Below, piece after piece: positions 1 to 7,857 of a DNA stretch of 64,000 nt. Both the position numbers and the translations under genes were made by a program. Under the pieces are notes generated by a model. It ran no database searches. It was not told the origin of the DNA and saw nothing but the letters and a program-made list of their open reading frames with translations. Positions within the stretch are counted from its first letter, which is position 1. The number at the start of each line of letters is the position of its first letter. Origin of the DNA: Crassaminicella profunda (GTDB lineage Bacteria > Bacillota > Clostridia > Peptostreptococcales > Thermotaleaceae); NCBI RefSeq assembly GCF_019884785.1, contig NZ_CP082326.1, forward strand, positions 2,163,355 through 2,227,354, read 5' to 3'.

Positions 1-39
1 AATCATCTATTTTCACCCCTTTTGAAAAAACTTATTTTT

Positions 40-1119
40 CTACAATAATTTTTCTAATTCTTTTAGTGAATATTTTCCTAATCCAAGACAATCCATTGTT
101 CTTTTCTTCTCACCTCTATAATTCTTTTTCATAAGTACAGATACTATATCTATAACAGCATTCATAATAGGCGTATCCACTCTCACTTGTTTACCTAGTT
201 CTGCCATAAATACTAATCCATAACCTACATCCTCATTGAAATACCTATAATCCAGTTTACTTTGAGCTTTAATTCCCTTAAATCCAGGAGCCTCTGCATA
301 ACCTTTAAAATAGGTTGTATCCTTCATATACCCCTGTCTCATTCCTAAAACGGGATCCGGAATAACATGAATACTTAATTTTTTACCAATTTCTATACGT
401 TCTTTATCTACCGCTTCTATCAAATTTCCAACTGCAGGAGTCACTCCATCTTCATAAAAACAAAAGTCTCCTTGTGTTCTTTCGATCAATCCTGCATTTA
501 AAAGAGTAACGGATGGATGGATCACAGGATTTGCATTTTGTAATGCAGTCTGTAATACATTTTTAGCTGATTCCATATTTGGATAAACCTCTTTTATTAA
601 CTTCATTACAGTATTATTATATTTACAAGGAAGAGCAGCTAATAAAAGTCCTCCCTTAAGTTTTAAGAATACATGTATTTTGCCAGGTTCAGTTAATCTT
701 ACAGCATAGGGAAGTGTAGAAGTTTCTGCAATGATCATATCTTCATTTTTTATATCTAATCCTAGCGCGTTTTTAAAAACAATGCTTCCTCCACAAGAAC
801 TTGGACATACAATAACTATTTGCCCTTTTTTTAAGTAAGGTCTACATACTTCCCCAAAGGATTGTGTACTATATGCTGGTCCAACAGCAAATATAATATC
901 AGCTCCTTCTACTACCTTTTTTATATCATGTCCTGCATATTTAATCTCTGCAAATCCAGTAAGCTCTCCTTCTGAAAAAATACCCTTATTTTCTGATATG
1001 GTACTAATATTTTTAGGGAATTTTTCAAAATCAAACATATAAACATGATGTCCTGCTTTTGCCCAATCAAAAGCTACTGCGCATCCGCCATTACCTGAAC
1101 CCAATACCCCAATCTTCAT
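40..1119 (-). CDS. NAD(P)-dependent octopine/nopaline dehydrogenase family protein
   Basis: This is a predicted cytoplasmic oxidoreductase of the opine dehydrogenase family. In known members the enzyme joins or cleaves an amino acid and a 2-oxo acid through an imine, using NAD(P)H. The N-terminus carries a Rossmann dinucleotide loop, GSGNGG at residues 7-12, and the C-terminal half (about 180-330) matches the helical octopine-dehydrogenase domain in character. The length of 359 aa is normal. The ATG at 1119 follows an AGGGGG ribosome site. It lies 69 nt downstream of the NhaC antiporter on the same strand, so it is probably the second gene of the sigma-54-controlled unit. The true substrate cannot be told from the sequence; a related ketopantoate-reductase-like role is possible. 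Confidence 0.8.
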   Translation of the reverse strand: MKIGVLGSGNGGCAVAFDWAKAGHHVYMFDFEKFPKNISTISENKGIFSEGELTGFAEIKYAGHDIKKVVEGADIIFAVGPAYSTQSFGEVCRPYLKKGQIVIVCPSSCGGSIVFKNALGLDIKNEDMIIAETSTLPYAVRLTEPGKIHVFLKLKGGLLLAALPCKYNNTVMKLIKEVYPNMESAKNVLQTALQNANPVIHPSVTLLNAGLIERTQGDFCFYEDGVTPAVGNLIEAVDKERIEIGKKLSIHVIPDPVLGMRQGYMKDTTYFKGYAEAPGFKGIKAQSKLDYRYFNEDVGYGLVFMAELGKQVRVDTPIMNAVIDIVSVLMKKNYRGEKKRTMDCLGLGKYSLKELEKLL

Positions 1120-1150
1120 ACACTTATCCCCCTTATCCTATTTTAATTAT

Positions 1151-1178
1151 GCTAGTGAGTATTTAACTACTCACTAGC
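1151..1178 (-). terminator. hairpin between NhaC and opine dehydrogenase genes
   Basis: An 11-bp perfect stem (GCTAGTGAGTA with its complement, 6-nt loop) sits in the 69-nt gap between two co-directional genes. No clean U-tract follows on the minus strand, so it may be an mRNA stabiliser or partial terminator rather than a full stop. Confidence 0.35.
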
Positions 1179-1188
1179 ACAGTTATTT

Positions 1189-2598
1189 TTATACAATACC
1201 AATGATCAAATATAATACCAGTGCAATTCCAGCTGCTACACCCGCATATGGGAGTTGTGTCTTTACATGATCTATATGATCACTAGCTGCACCAAATGAT
1301 GAAAGAATCGTTGTATCTGACAGTGGTGAACAATGATCTCCAAACACACCTCCGCCTGCAATTGCCGCTACTGTTGCAAATACCAATGTATTAATTTCTC
1401 CTCCTGTAAATTCAAATGCCAATGGTACACAAATTGGTATTATGATTGCATAAGTTCCCCATGATGTTCCTGTTGAGAATGAGATAAATGCACATAAACC
1501 AAATGTCAATACAGGCAACATTGATGGTGATAGCCAATTCCTTGTAATTTCTATAACATATTGTGCTGCTCCTAATTCTTTACTAATCGTATTAATACTG
1601 TATGCTAATCCCAATATAATGATTGCAGGCATAACCCCTTTAATACCCTGTACAGCTGTTTTGAAAATTTCTTTTAATGGTATTTTCTGTATCCATAGTG
1701 CAATTCCTAATACTAATACTGCCAACATGAATGCCTCTAGAGTCTTTGTTGAGCCTAATACTAAATAAGTTCCAATAGCAAATATTATAACGATGAGTAC
1801 TGGTAATATAAAATTTACAAGCAATCTTGGTTTTTTAATTTCTTTGGCTACTTCTATACTAGACAACTCTACACCCATCATTGGCATAGCATCATCACCA
1901 AGGACTTTCCCCTCTTTCATAGCTCTCTCCTCAGCTTTTTTCATAGGTCCAAACTCTGGTATAATTCCCGCTGCAATTAATCCAACCATCCCCACTGCTA
2001 ATAATCCATAAAAATTAAATATGACTGTTTTCATAAATACTTGCATGCCCATTGCATGATCTGTAATAGGTCCATGACCAACTAATAATCCTGCTATATA
2101 TACTCCCCATGCACTAAAAGGTATTAATACACACATAGGTGCAGATGTGGAGTCACATATATACGCAAGTTTTTCTCTTGATATTTTTGCTCGATCCGTT
2201 AAGTTTCTCATCACTGGCCCTGTAAATAATGGTGAAAAATAATCACTAAAGAATATAAACATTCCTAAAAACCATCCAAATAATTGTACACTTTTTCTAG
2301 ATTTAACTTTTTTATCCATCACTCTTGTGAATTCCTCTGTAGAACCTGTTTTCATAAAAAAAGCAACTAATATACCTATAAATACTTCTATTAATAATAC
2401 CCATATAAAATCTGCATTTCCCATTGCCTTTTCAAGCAATCCAGGTACTCCCCATAATCCATCTCCTGTTATAAATAAACCTATAATACAAGCAAACAAT
2501 AGGGAAAAAGTCGCTTCTCTAGTAATAAATGCTAATATTACTGCAATTAATGCTGGAACAATAGACAAGAATCCATAATGTACTACTGCTTCTATCAT
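1189..2598 (-). CDS. NhaC-family Na+/H+ antiporter
   Basis: A 469-aa polytopic membrane protein with about 11-12 hydrophobic segments along its whole length. Sequence character and family resemblance place it in the NhaC/YuiF antiporter superfamily, which also contains amino-acid:proton and malate/lactate exchangers. The segment GTSWGTYAIIIP and the C-terminal FGDHCSPLSDTT are typical of the family. It starts at ATG 2598 after a GAGGAGG site 8 nt away. A sigma-54 promoter lies 48-64 nt upstream, and the nearest gene on the other side is a sigma-54 activator. Paired with an opine-dehydrogenase-like enzyme, it may import or exchange the substrate of that enzyme; this is inference. Confidence 0.85.
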   Translation of the reverse strand: MIEAVVHYGFLSIVPALIAVILAFITREATFSLLFACIIGLFITGDGLWGVPGLLEKAMGNADFIWVLLIEVFIGILVAFFMKTGSTEEFTRVMDKKVKSRKSVQLFGWFLGMFIFFSDYFSPLFTGPVMRNLTDRAKISREKLAYICDSTSAPMCVLIPFSAWGVYIAGLLVGHGPITDHAMGMQVFMKTVIFNFYGLLAVGMVGLIAAGIIPEFGPMKKAEERAMKEGKVLGDDAMPMMGVELSSIEVAKEIKKPRLLVNFILPVLIVIIFAIGTYLVLGSTKTLEAFMLAVLVLGIALWIQKIPLKEIFKTAVQGIKGVMPAIIILGLAYSINTISKELGAAQYVIEITRNWLSPSMLPVLTFGLCAFISFSTGTSWGTYAIIIPICVPLAFEFTGGEINTLVFATVAAIAGGGVFGDHCSPLSDTTILSSFGAASDHIDHVKTQLPYAGVAAGIALVLYLIIGIV

Positions 2599-2645
2599 AT
2601 TTGATTCCTCCTCACTTTTAAAATTTATTTAGTCATAAATATGTA

Positions 2646-2662
2646 TTGCAAATTACATACCA
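2646..2662 (-). promoter_or_regulatory. sigma-54 (-24/-12) promoter of the NhaC operon
   Basis: On the minus strand the sequence reads TGGTATGTAATTTGCAA. The invariant GG and GC are separated by exactly 10 nt, as required for RpoN promoters, and the rest fits TGGYRYRNNNNTTGCW. The expected start site is about 2635, leaving a short leader before the ATG at 2598. Confidence 0.8.
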
Positions 2663-2747
2663 AAATTTTTATATTGCTTATTCCTTTCTGATGCCTTAAT
2701 TGAGCTAATTTACAATCATTGCACGTTTAAATTAACATTTCATTGTC

Positions 2748-2777
2748 ATAAAATTGCTTAAATTTAAGCAATTTTAT
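2748..2777. promoter_or_regulatory. 30-bp perfect palindrome, candidate activator (UAS) site
   Basis: The core AAATTGCTTAAATTTAAGCAATTT is symmetric and extends to 30 bp without a mismatch. Its centre lies about 100 bp upstream of the sigma-54 promoter elements, the usual distance for an enhancer bound by a Fis-type HTH of a sigma-54 activator. No U-tract follows, which argues against a terminator. Confidence 0.6.
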
Positions 2778-2816
2778 AATAGACTTTTTAAAAGAAATAA
2801 CTCTTTATAAAAAAAT

Positions 2817-2839
2817 AAATTGCTGTTTTTCAGCAATTT
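2817..2839 (-). terminator. terminator of the sigma-54 activator gene
   Basis: A 9-bp stem (AAATTGCTG / CAGCAATTT) with a 5-nt A loop on the minus strand is followed by an AT-rich tract with seven Ts. It lies 24 nt after the stop codon of the activator gene. Its arms resemble the ends of the palindrome at 2748-2777. Confidence 0.6.
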
Positions 2840-2862
2840 TCACTAATATTGAGCACATTAAA

Positions 2863-4287
2863 TTAATAACTTGATACATCTTCGTTGTTAATTTGGTATT
2901 TTATAATTTTATATTGAAGGGTTTGCCTTGGAAGTTTTAATAATCTTGCTGCTTTCGATACATTCCATCCAGCTTTTTCAAGAGCTTTTTTTATCATTTC
3001 CTTCTCAACTACTGCTATTACATCATTTAATGGCTTTATACTATCAGTTTCTTCATAATAATTTGTATTTTTTTTAATATCATTTAAATACGCAGGCAAA
3101 TGTTTTATTCCAATCTTACCTCTTTTAATAACATTTATTGTAGCTTCTATAACATGCTGCATTTCTCTTACATTTCCTGGCCAAGAATATAAAGAAAAAA
3201 ACTCATTTACTTCCTTTGTAACGCCACACACAGATGCATTTAATAATGAATTATATTTCTCAATGAAATATTTAACTAATAATGGTATATCTTCCTTTCT
3301 TTCTCTTAAAGGGACTAATTTGATACTGATTCCATTTAACCGATAAAAAATATCTTCTCTGATCTGTTTATTTTTTATAGCTTCTACAGGATTTATATTC
3401 ATTGCAGCAATTATACGTACATTTACCTTTCGATCTTTATGATCTCCTATTCTTCTAATCACTCCATCTTGTAGCACTCTTAATAATTTTGCTTGTAAGT
3501 GAATAGGCATAGCATTTATTTCATCTAAAAAAAGTGTGCCTTCATCAGCTAATTCGAAAAGTCCTTTCTTATCAATTGATCCTGTAAAAGCACCTTTTAC
3601 AGTTCCAAATAATATAGATTCAAATAAAGATTCTGGCAAAGCAGCACAATTTTGAGCAATAAAAGGCTTGTTTCTTCTAGCACTATAATAATGTATAGAT
3701 TGTACAAATAACTCTTTTCCTGTTCCAGTTTCTCCATAAATTAAAACCGAAGAAGGACTATTTGAAATTAATTTAGCTTTATTTATATTTTCAATCATCT
3801 CATGATTTCTAGTAATAATATCTTCAAATGAATATTGAACACTTGTGTGATTATTTTTATTTATACCACTACGATTACAATGCACTACTACTTTGTTATT
3901 TTTTTTATATTCATTAGATAAATCTTGTATTGTGGTCATATCTTTAGATAACTCAATAGCAGCTAATATCTTGCCTTTTTGTATGATAGGTATAGTAATG
4001 TTCTGTGTATTTAATAATGCTCCATTATAGTCATAATACATTTGATTATTTTTGTATATGGGCATTCCATCCTTTAAACATTTTATAATTGTACTATCTT
4101 CTGCTGATAAACTTGGAAAGGTTTCTAAAAAACTTTTATTCATAATCTTTTTAGACTCTTTTTCATTACTTTCACCATCAAATCTTGGGTTAAAACGAAC
4201 CGAATACACAATATAACCTGTTTTATCAACAATTGTAATAGCATCTATATAATCCATATGCATACCATTTATATTTTTAATAAACAC
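2863..4287 (-). CDS. sigma-54-dependent transcriptional activator (PAS, AAA+, Fis HTH)
   Basis: A 474-aa enhancer-binding protein. The N-terminal ~140 residues look like a PAS sensor domain. The central AAA+ domain (about 155-395) has Walker A GETGTGKE, the sigma-54 contact loop in the form GAFTGS rather than the commonest GAFTGA, and Walker B LFLDEI. The C-terminus (about 425-470) is a Fis-type helix-turn-helix (WNVSKAARLLKLPRQTLQYK). The start is a GTG at 4287 behind AAGGGGG with a 7-nt gap; an overlapping ATG is out of frame. It is adjacent to and co-directional with the NhaC/opine dehydrogenase pair, whose promoter is of the RpoN type, so it most likely activates that pair in response to a small ligand sensed by the PAS domain. 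Confidence 0.92.
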   Translation of the reverse strand: MFIKNINGMHMDYIDAITIVDKTGYIVYSVRFNPRFDGESNEKESKKIMNKSFLETFPSLSAEDSTIIKCLKDGMPIYKNNQMYYDYNGALLNTQNITIPIIQKGKILAAIELSKDMTTIQDLSNEYKKNNKVVVHCNRSGINKNNHTSVQYSFEDIITRNHEMIENINKAKLISNSPSSVLIYGETGTGKELFVQSIHYYSARRNKPFIAQNCAALPESLFESILFGTVKGAFTGSIDKKGLFELADEGTLFLDEINAMPIHLQAKLLRVLQDGVIRRIGDHKDRKVNVRIIAAMNINPVEAIKNKQIREDIFYRLNGISIKLVPLRERKEDIPLLVKYFIEKYNSLLNASVCGVTKEVNEFFSLYSWPGNVREMQHVIEATINVIKRGKIGIKHLPAYLNDIKKNTNYYEETDSIKPLNDVIAVVEKEMIKKALEKAGWNVSKAARLLKLPRQTLQYKIIKYQINNEDVSSY

Positions 4288-4388
4288 ATTATTTCCCCCT
4301 TAAAATTAATTTTTCCTTTCGTATACATATTTATTTTAAATATATTTTAATTATTCAATATTCAAATTTAAATTCTACACAAAGAAAA

Positions 4389-4408
4389 AAGATGGTAATG
4401 ACCATCTT
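4389..4408 (-). terminator. terminator after the DMT transporter gene
   Basis: An 8-bp stem AAGATGGT / ACCATCTT with a 4-nt loop is followed on the minus strand by a run of six Ts. It lies about 95 nt past the stop codon. Confidence 0.6.
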
Positions 4409-4500
4409 AACATTCAAAGAATTTTATTTAATTTTGTAATAATGCTACTGCTTTACAAACCATTTGTTTTCTTATCATATACTCCTTTTCTTTTGTTAAA

Positions 4501-5382
4501 TCATGATTTCTCTGTAACATATATATATCTATCTAAAATACCACTTACCCCCACTAATGAAATCATTATCAAAATTCCTCCAATAATAATTCTTAGTGAT
4601 AATAATTCAGAAAATAGACTTACTCCTAATATTACTCCAAAAATAATTCTACTAGCCGACACTAATGCACCTGTTGCAGAATCTACATATCGATATCCAA
4701 TAGTAATAAATAACTGGCCTAATACTCCCATTAATGCTGATAAGAAAATATATAAAGCAACCATGGGTGTAGGTATCTCTAAATTAGGAAGACTTAATAA
4801 AAAAGTAATTCCACTCCCAATAAACATTAAATAGAAAATAATCAAATAGCTTTCATCATGTTTTCTAGCTTCACGCAAGGAAGATACTGCAAAAGCAGCC
4901 ATAATTCCAGCTATAAGCCCTGCAACATCTCCCTTATTAATATGATTAAAATCAGGAAAAACGATTAAATAATAACCGATCATCGTTAAGACCAGAAAAG
5001 AATAATATACTTTTTTCACTTTTTCTTTGTTTAGATATGGTGCCATTAAAAAAACAAATACTGGATAAGTCATATTCAGCATATTAGCGTTAGTAATAGT
5101 TGTAAATTGCACAGATATGAAAAAAAATATAATCGTTAAGGTATTAAAGATGGCTCTTAAAATAATGTATTTCACATTATTAGGCTTTAAATTTTTCTTC
5201 TTAAAAATCACATAAGCTGAAAATATAATAAATCCTAATATAAAACGGCCAAATGCCATAACAATCCCTGGATAATTTGAATTTTGCATAGCAATTTTTG
5301 CAAATACAGAATTAAGGGCAAAAAACAATGCGGATAAAGCAACAAAAAAAATCCCCTTATAAGTTCCCTTTAATATGTCCAT
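4501..5382 (-). CDS. DMT-superfamily (EamA) transporter
   Basis: A predicted inner-membrane transporter of the drug/metabolite superfamily with about ten membrane spans in two EamA repeats of roughly 140 residues each. The frame opens upstream at 5445, but the start is placed at the ATG at 5382, giving 293 aa (MDILKGTYKG). This ATG has an AGAGGGGG ribosome site 7 nt upstream, and the upstream residues are not membrane-like or conserved in character. Family members export metabolites or amino acids; the substrate here is unknown. It is a single-gene unit with its own terminator, divergent from the deoB operon. Confidence 0.85.
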   Translation of the reverse strand: MDILKGTYKGIFFVALSALFFALNSVFAKIAMQNSNYPGIVMAFGRFILGFIIFSAYVIFKKKNLKPNNVKYIILRAIFNTLTIIFFFISVQFTTITNANMLNMTYPVFVFLMAPYLNKEKVKKVYYSFLVLTMIGYYLIVFPDFNHINKGDVAGLIAGIMAAFAVSSLREARKHDESYLIIFYLMFIGSGITFLLSLPNLEIPTPMVALYIFLSALMGVLGQLFITIGYRYVDSATGALVSASRIIFGVILGVSLFSELLSLRIIIGGILIMISLVGVSGILDRYIYVTEKS

Positions 5383-5501
5383 TTTCATTCCCCCTCTATA
5401 AAACATTTTACCAAATATCCTAAAAAGAATACAGCTTTTATACAATACATAAAAAAGTTATATAGAAAACCTTAGCTCTTTACAAATTTTAAAAATAAGG
5501 T

Positions 5502-5530
5502 TTGACAACTCTTTAAAAAATATATATATT
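5502..5530 (+). promoter_or_regulatory. sigma-A promoter of the deoB operon
   Basis: TTGACA at 5502-5507 and TATATT at 5525-5530 with a 17-nt spacer. The expected start near 5537 leaves a 225-nt leader before deoB. Confidence 0.75.
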
Positions 5531-5548
5531 AAAAATGTAAAATGAAAA

Positions 5549-5687
5549 TGTTATAGTCTTTGATAAACTTTCGGCTTGCCACCGTTAAAAGGTGAATATG
5601 GATTTAATCCATAGACAAGGGTGATAACACGAATGATGCTTCGTCCCTTAGATAATTTGTTTCAATTTATCTAAGGGGCTTTTTTTT
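5549..5687 (+). promoter_or_regulatory. structured leader with alternative terminator, unassigned riboswitch candidate
   Basis: The leader can fold as an outer stem TGTTAT (5549-5554) with ATAACA (5624-5629) and an inner stem CTTG (5575-5578) with CAAG (5616-5619). The inner stem encloses two hairpins, CACC/GGTG with a 7-nt loop (5580-5594) and ATGGAT/ATCCAT (5598-5612). An alternative fold, AAGGG and ACGAA (5617-5621, 5629-5633) with TTCGT and CCCTT (5640-5649), uses both the 3' side of that domain and the 5' arm of the terminator at 5645-5687. This is the logic of a ligand-controlled attenuator. I compared it by eye with purine, 2'-dG, THF, ZTP, GEMM, TPP, guanidine and fluoride classes and found no match. 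Confidence 0.6.
5645..5687 (+). terminator. intrinsic terminator inside the deoB leader
   Basis: An 11-bp stem CCCTTAGATAA / TTATCTAAGGG is followed by eight Ts, about 75 nt before the deoB start. Because it precedes the gene, it must act as a conditional attenuator. Confidence 0.85.
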
Positions 5688-5761
5688 AAAAAAACTCAAA
5701 ATATTATTTATAACTACAGACTATGGTTATACTATAAACAATCTACAAAGGGGGCTATATA

Positions 5762-6937
5762 ATGATTAATAAGGTTATTTGGATTGTACTTGACAGTGTA
5801 GGTATGGGAGCGCTACCAGATGCTCAAAAATATGGAGATGTAGGTAGTAATACTATCGGCAATATTTCAAAAGCATTAGGAGGTCTTCATATACCTAACA
5901 TGGAGAAAATAGGCCTTGGCCATATCGATGGTATAGAAGGTGTAAAAAAAGCAGACAATCCCATTGGATGTTATGGACGTTTTGCAGAAAAATCAGAGGG
6001 TAAGGATACGACTACAGGGCATTGGGAAATGTGTGGTGTTTGTCTTGAAAAACCATTCCCAACTTATCCAAATGGATTTCCAAAAGAAATTGTAGATACT
6101 TTTGAAAAAGCTATTGGTACAAAAATGATAGGAAATAAGCCAGCATCTGGTACAGCCATCATCGAAGAATTAGGAGAAGAACATATAAAAACAGGATATC
6201 CTATTGTGTATACTTCTGCTGATAGTGTATTTCAAATTGCAGCTCATGAGAAAATCATTCCTCTTGATCGTTTGTATGAAATTTGTACAATCGCTAGAAA
6301 TATTTTAAAGGAAGAACATGGCGTTGCAAGAGTCATTGCAAGACCTTTCATAGGAGACCCTGGTAATTTTACTCGAACATCAAACAGGAGAGATTTTTCC
6401 CTAGTCCCTCCACATGAAACCCTACTAGATCATCTTAAAAATGAAGGACTTCAGGTGATGGCTGTTGGAAAAATTGAAGATATTTTTTCAAATCAAGGAA
6501 TTACAGAAGCCATTCATACAAAAGATAATATGGATGGAGTAGATCAAACGCTTCATTATATGGAACAAAATAAAAAAGGATTAATCTTTACAAATCTTGT
6601 TGATTTTGATATGAAATGGGGTCATCGCAACAACGTAGAAGCCTACGGAAAAGGATTAGAAGATTTTGATGAAAGACTTGTTGAAATTTTAGATGCTATG
6701 AATGATACAGACATATTATTTATTACTGCTGACCATGGATGCGACCCTACAATGCCTGGTACTGACCATTCAAGAGAATATGTTCCATTTTTAGCATATG
6801 GAAAAGGGTTAAAAGAAAATCATAATTTAAAAACAAGAAAAACATTTTCTGATATGGGGCAAACCATTGCTGAAATTTTTAATATCTCCCCCATTAAGAA
6901 CGGAGAAAGCTTCTTAAAAGAAATGATTAATAAATAA
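5762..6937 (+). CDS. deoB: phosphopentomutase
   Basis: Converts (deoxy)ribose 1-phosphate to (deoxy)ribose 5-phosphate, linking nucleoside phosphorolysis to the pentose phosphate pathway and to acetaldehyde plus glyceraldehyde 3-phosphate. The 391-aa length and the alkaline-phosphatase-superfamily metal motifs are present: [11 protein letters not shown] near residue 11, [10 protein letters not shown] (T is the phosphorylated residue) near residue 84, and the C-terminal TADHGCDPT and [10 protein letters not shown]. The ATG at 5762 follows AAAGGGGG. It is the first gene of a nucleoside-salvage operon and ends 12 nt before the purine nucleoside phosphorylase. Expression is probably set by the attenuator leader upstream. 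Confidence 0.97.
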   Translation: MINKVIWIVLDSVGMGALPDAQKYGDVGSNTIGNISKALGGLHIPNMEKIGLGHIDGIEGVKKADNPIGCYGRFAEKSEGKDTTTGHWEMCGVCLEKPFPTYPNGFPKEIVDTFEKAIGTKMIGNKPASGTAIIEELGEEHIKTGYPIVYTSADSVFQIAAHEKIIPLDRLYEICTIARNILKEEHGVARVIARPFIGDPGNFTRTSNRRDFSLVPPHETLLDHLKNEGLQVMAVGKIEDIFSNQGITEAIHTKDNMDGVDQTLHYMEQNKKGLIFTNLVDFDMKWGHRNNVEAYGKGLEDFDERLVEILDAMNDTDILFITADHGCDPTMPGTDHSREYVPFLAYGKGLKENHNLKTRKTFSDMGQTIAEIFNISPIKNGESFLKEMINK

Positions 6938-6949
6938 GGAGGATACAAA

Positions 6950-7768
6950 ATGGAATACTGTGAAAAAATAAAACAATCTGCAGAATATATTTTAAATCAA
7001 ACAAAAGTGGAACCTGAAATCGGTCTTATATTGGGCTCAGGGCTCGGTGCTATTGCAGGCCAAATAACGGAAAAGGAAGTATATCCCTACAATGAAATTC
7101 CAAATTTCCCTGTATCTACAGTTGAAGGTCATGCGGGTCAACTGGTTATAGGTACATTAGAAGGAAAAAAAGTAGTAGCTATGCAAGGTCGTTTCCATTA
7201 TTACGAAGGCTATCCTATGAAAGAAGTAACCTTCCCAGTTCGTGTAATGAAATTATTAGGAATCAAAAAATTAATTGTCACAAATGCCGCCGGCGCAGTG
7301 AATACTTCTTATAAACCAGGAGATTTAATGTTAATTAGTGATCATTTAAATCTATCTGGAGATCATCCCCTAATTGGAAAAAACTTAAAGGACTTTGGTC
7401 CTCGTTTTCCTGATATGTCAAATGCTTATGATAAAAACTTAAGAGCTGAAGTAAAAGAAATTGCAAAATCTTTAAATATTGAACTACAAGAAGGAGTTTA
7501 TGCTTGTATGAGCGGTCCTACTTATGAAACTCCTGCCGAAGTAAAAATGGTACGTATTTTAGGGGGAGATGCAGTAGGTATGTCAACAGCTCCAGAAGTT
7601 ATTACAGCAGTTCACAGTAGTATTAAGGTAATCGGTGTTTCTTGTATGACGAATATGGCTGCTGGTATATTAGACCAACCACTTGATCATAGTGAAGTAA
7701 TGGAAACTTCTGAAAAAGCCCGAGCAAAATTCATTACACTTATGAAAAATATCATTAAAAACATATAG
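6950..7768 (+). CDS. punA: purine nucleoside phosphorylase (trimeric, inosine/guanosine type)
   Basis: Cleaves inosine, guanosine and their deoxy forms with phosphate to free base and (deoxy)ribose 1-phosphate, the substrate of the upstream DeoB. The 272-aa length fits the low-molecular-mass PNP family. Visible motifs are the phosphate loop LGSGLGAIA, GRFHYYEGYP, the base-site NAAGAVN and GDAVGMSTAPEV. The ATG is preceded by AAGGAGGATACAAA. The 12-nt gap to deoB shows co-transcription. Confidence 0.95.
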   Translation: MEYCEKIKQSAEYILNQTKVEPEIGLILGSGLGAIAGQITEKEVYPYNEIPNFPVSTVEGHAGQLVIGTLEGKKVVAMQGRFHYYEGYPMKEVTFPVRVMKLLGIKKLIVTNAAGAVNTSYKPGDLMLISDHLNLSGDHPLIGKNLKDFGPRFPDMSNAYDKNLRAEVKEIAKSLNIELQEGVYACMSGPTYETPAEVKMVRILGGDAVGMSTAPEVITAVHSSIKVIGVSCMTNMAAGILDQPLDHSEVMETSEKARAKFITLMKNIIKNI

Positions 7769-7857
7769 TTAGATAAACGACTCGTAAAATTTAAACAAAC
7801 TATTTTTTCTTAACAGCATAGGATAAATAAAGACAAAATTATAAGGAGTGTAATTTT

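Noticed and set aside
2748-2777. Palindrome considered as a terminator
   Set aside because: It is perfect but has almost no loop, no U-tract, and lies at enhancer distance from a sigma-54 promoter; a separate terminator for the activator gene exists at 2817-2839.
4442-4834. 130-aa plus-strand frame over the DMT gene
   Set aside because: Antisense to a ten-span transporter with clear start and terminator; no ribosome site.
5549-5640. Leader considered as a purine or 2'-deoxyguanosine riboswitch
   Set aside because: The conserved junction and loop-loop bases of the purine family are absent; only the genomic context fits.
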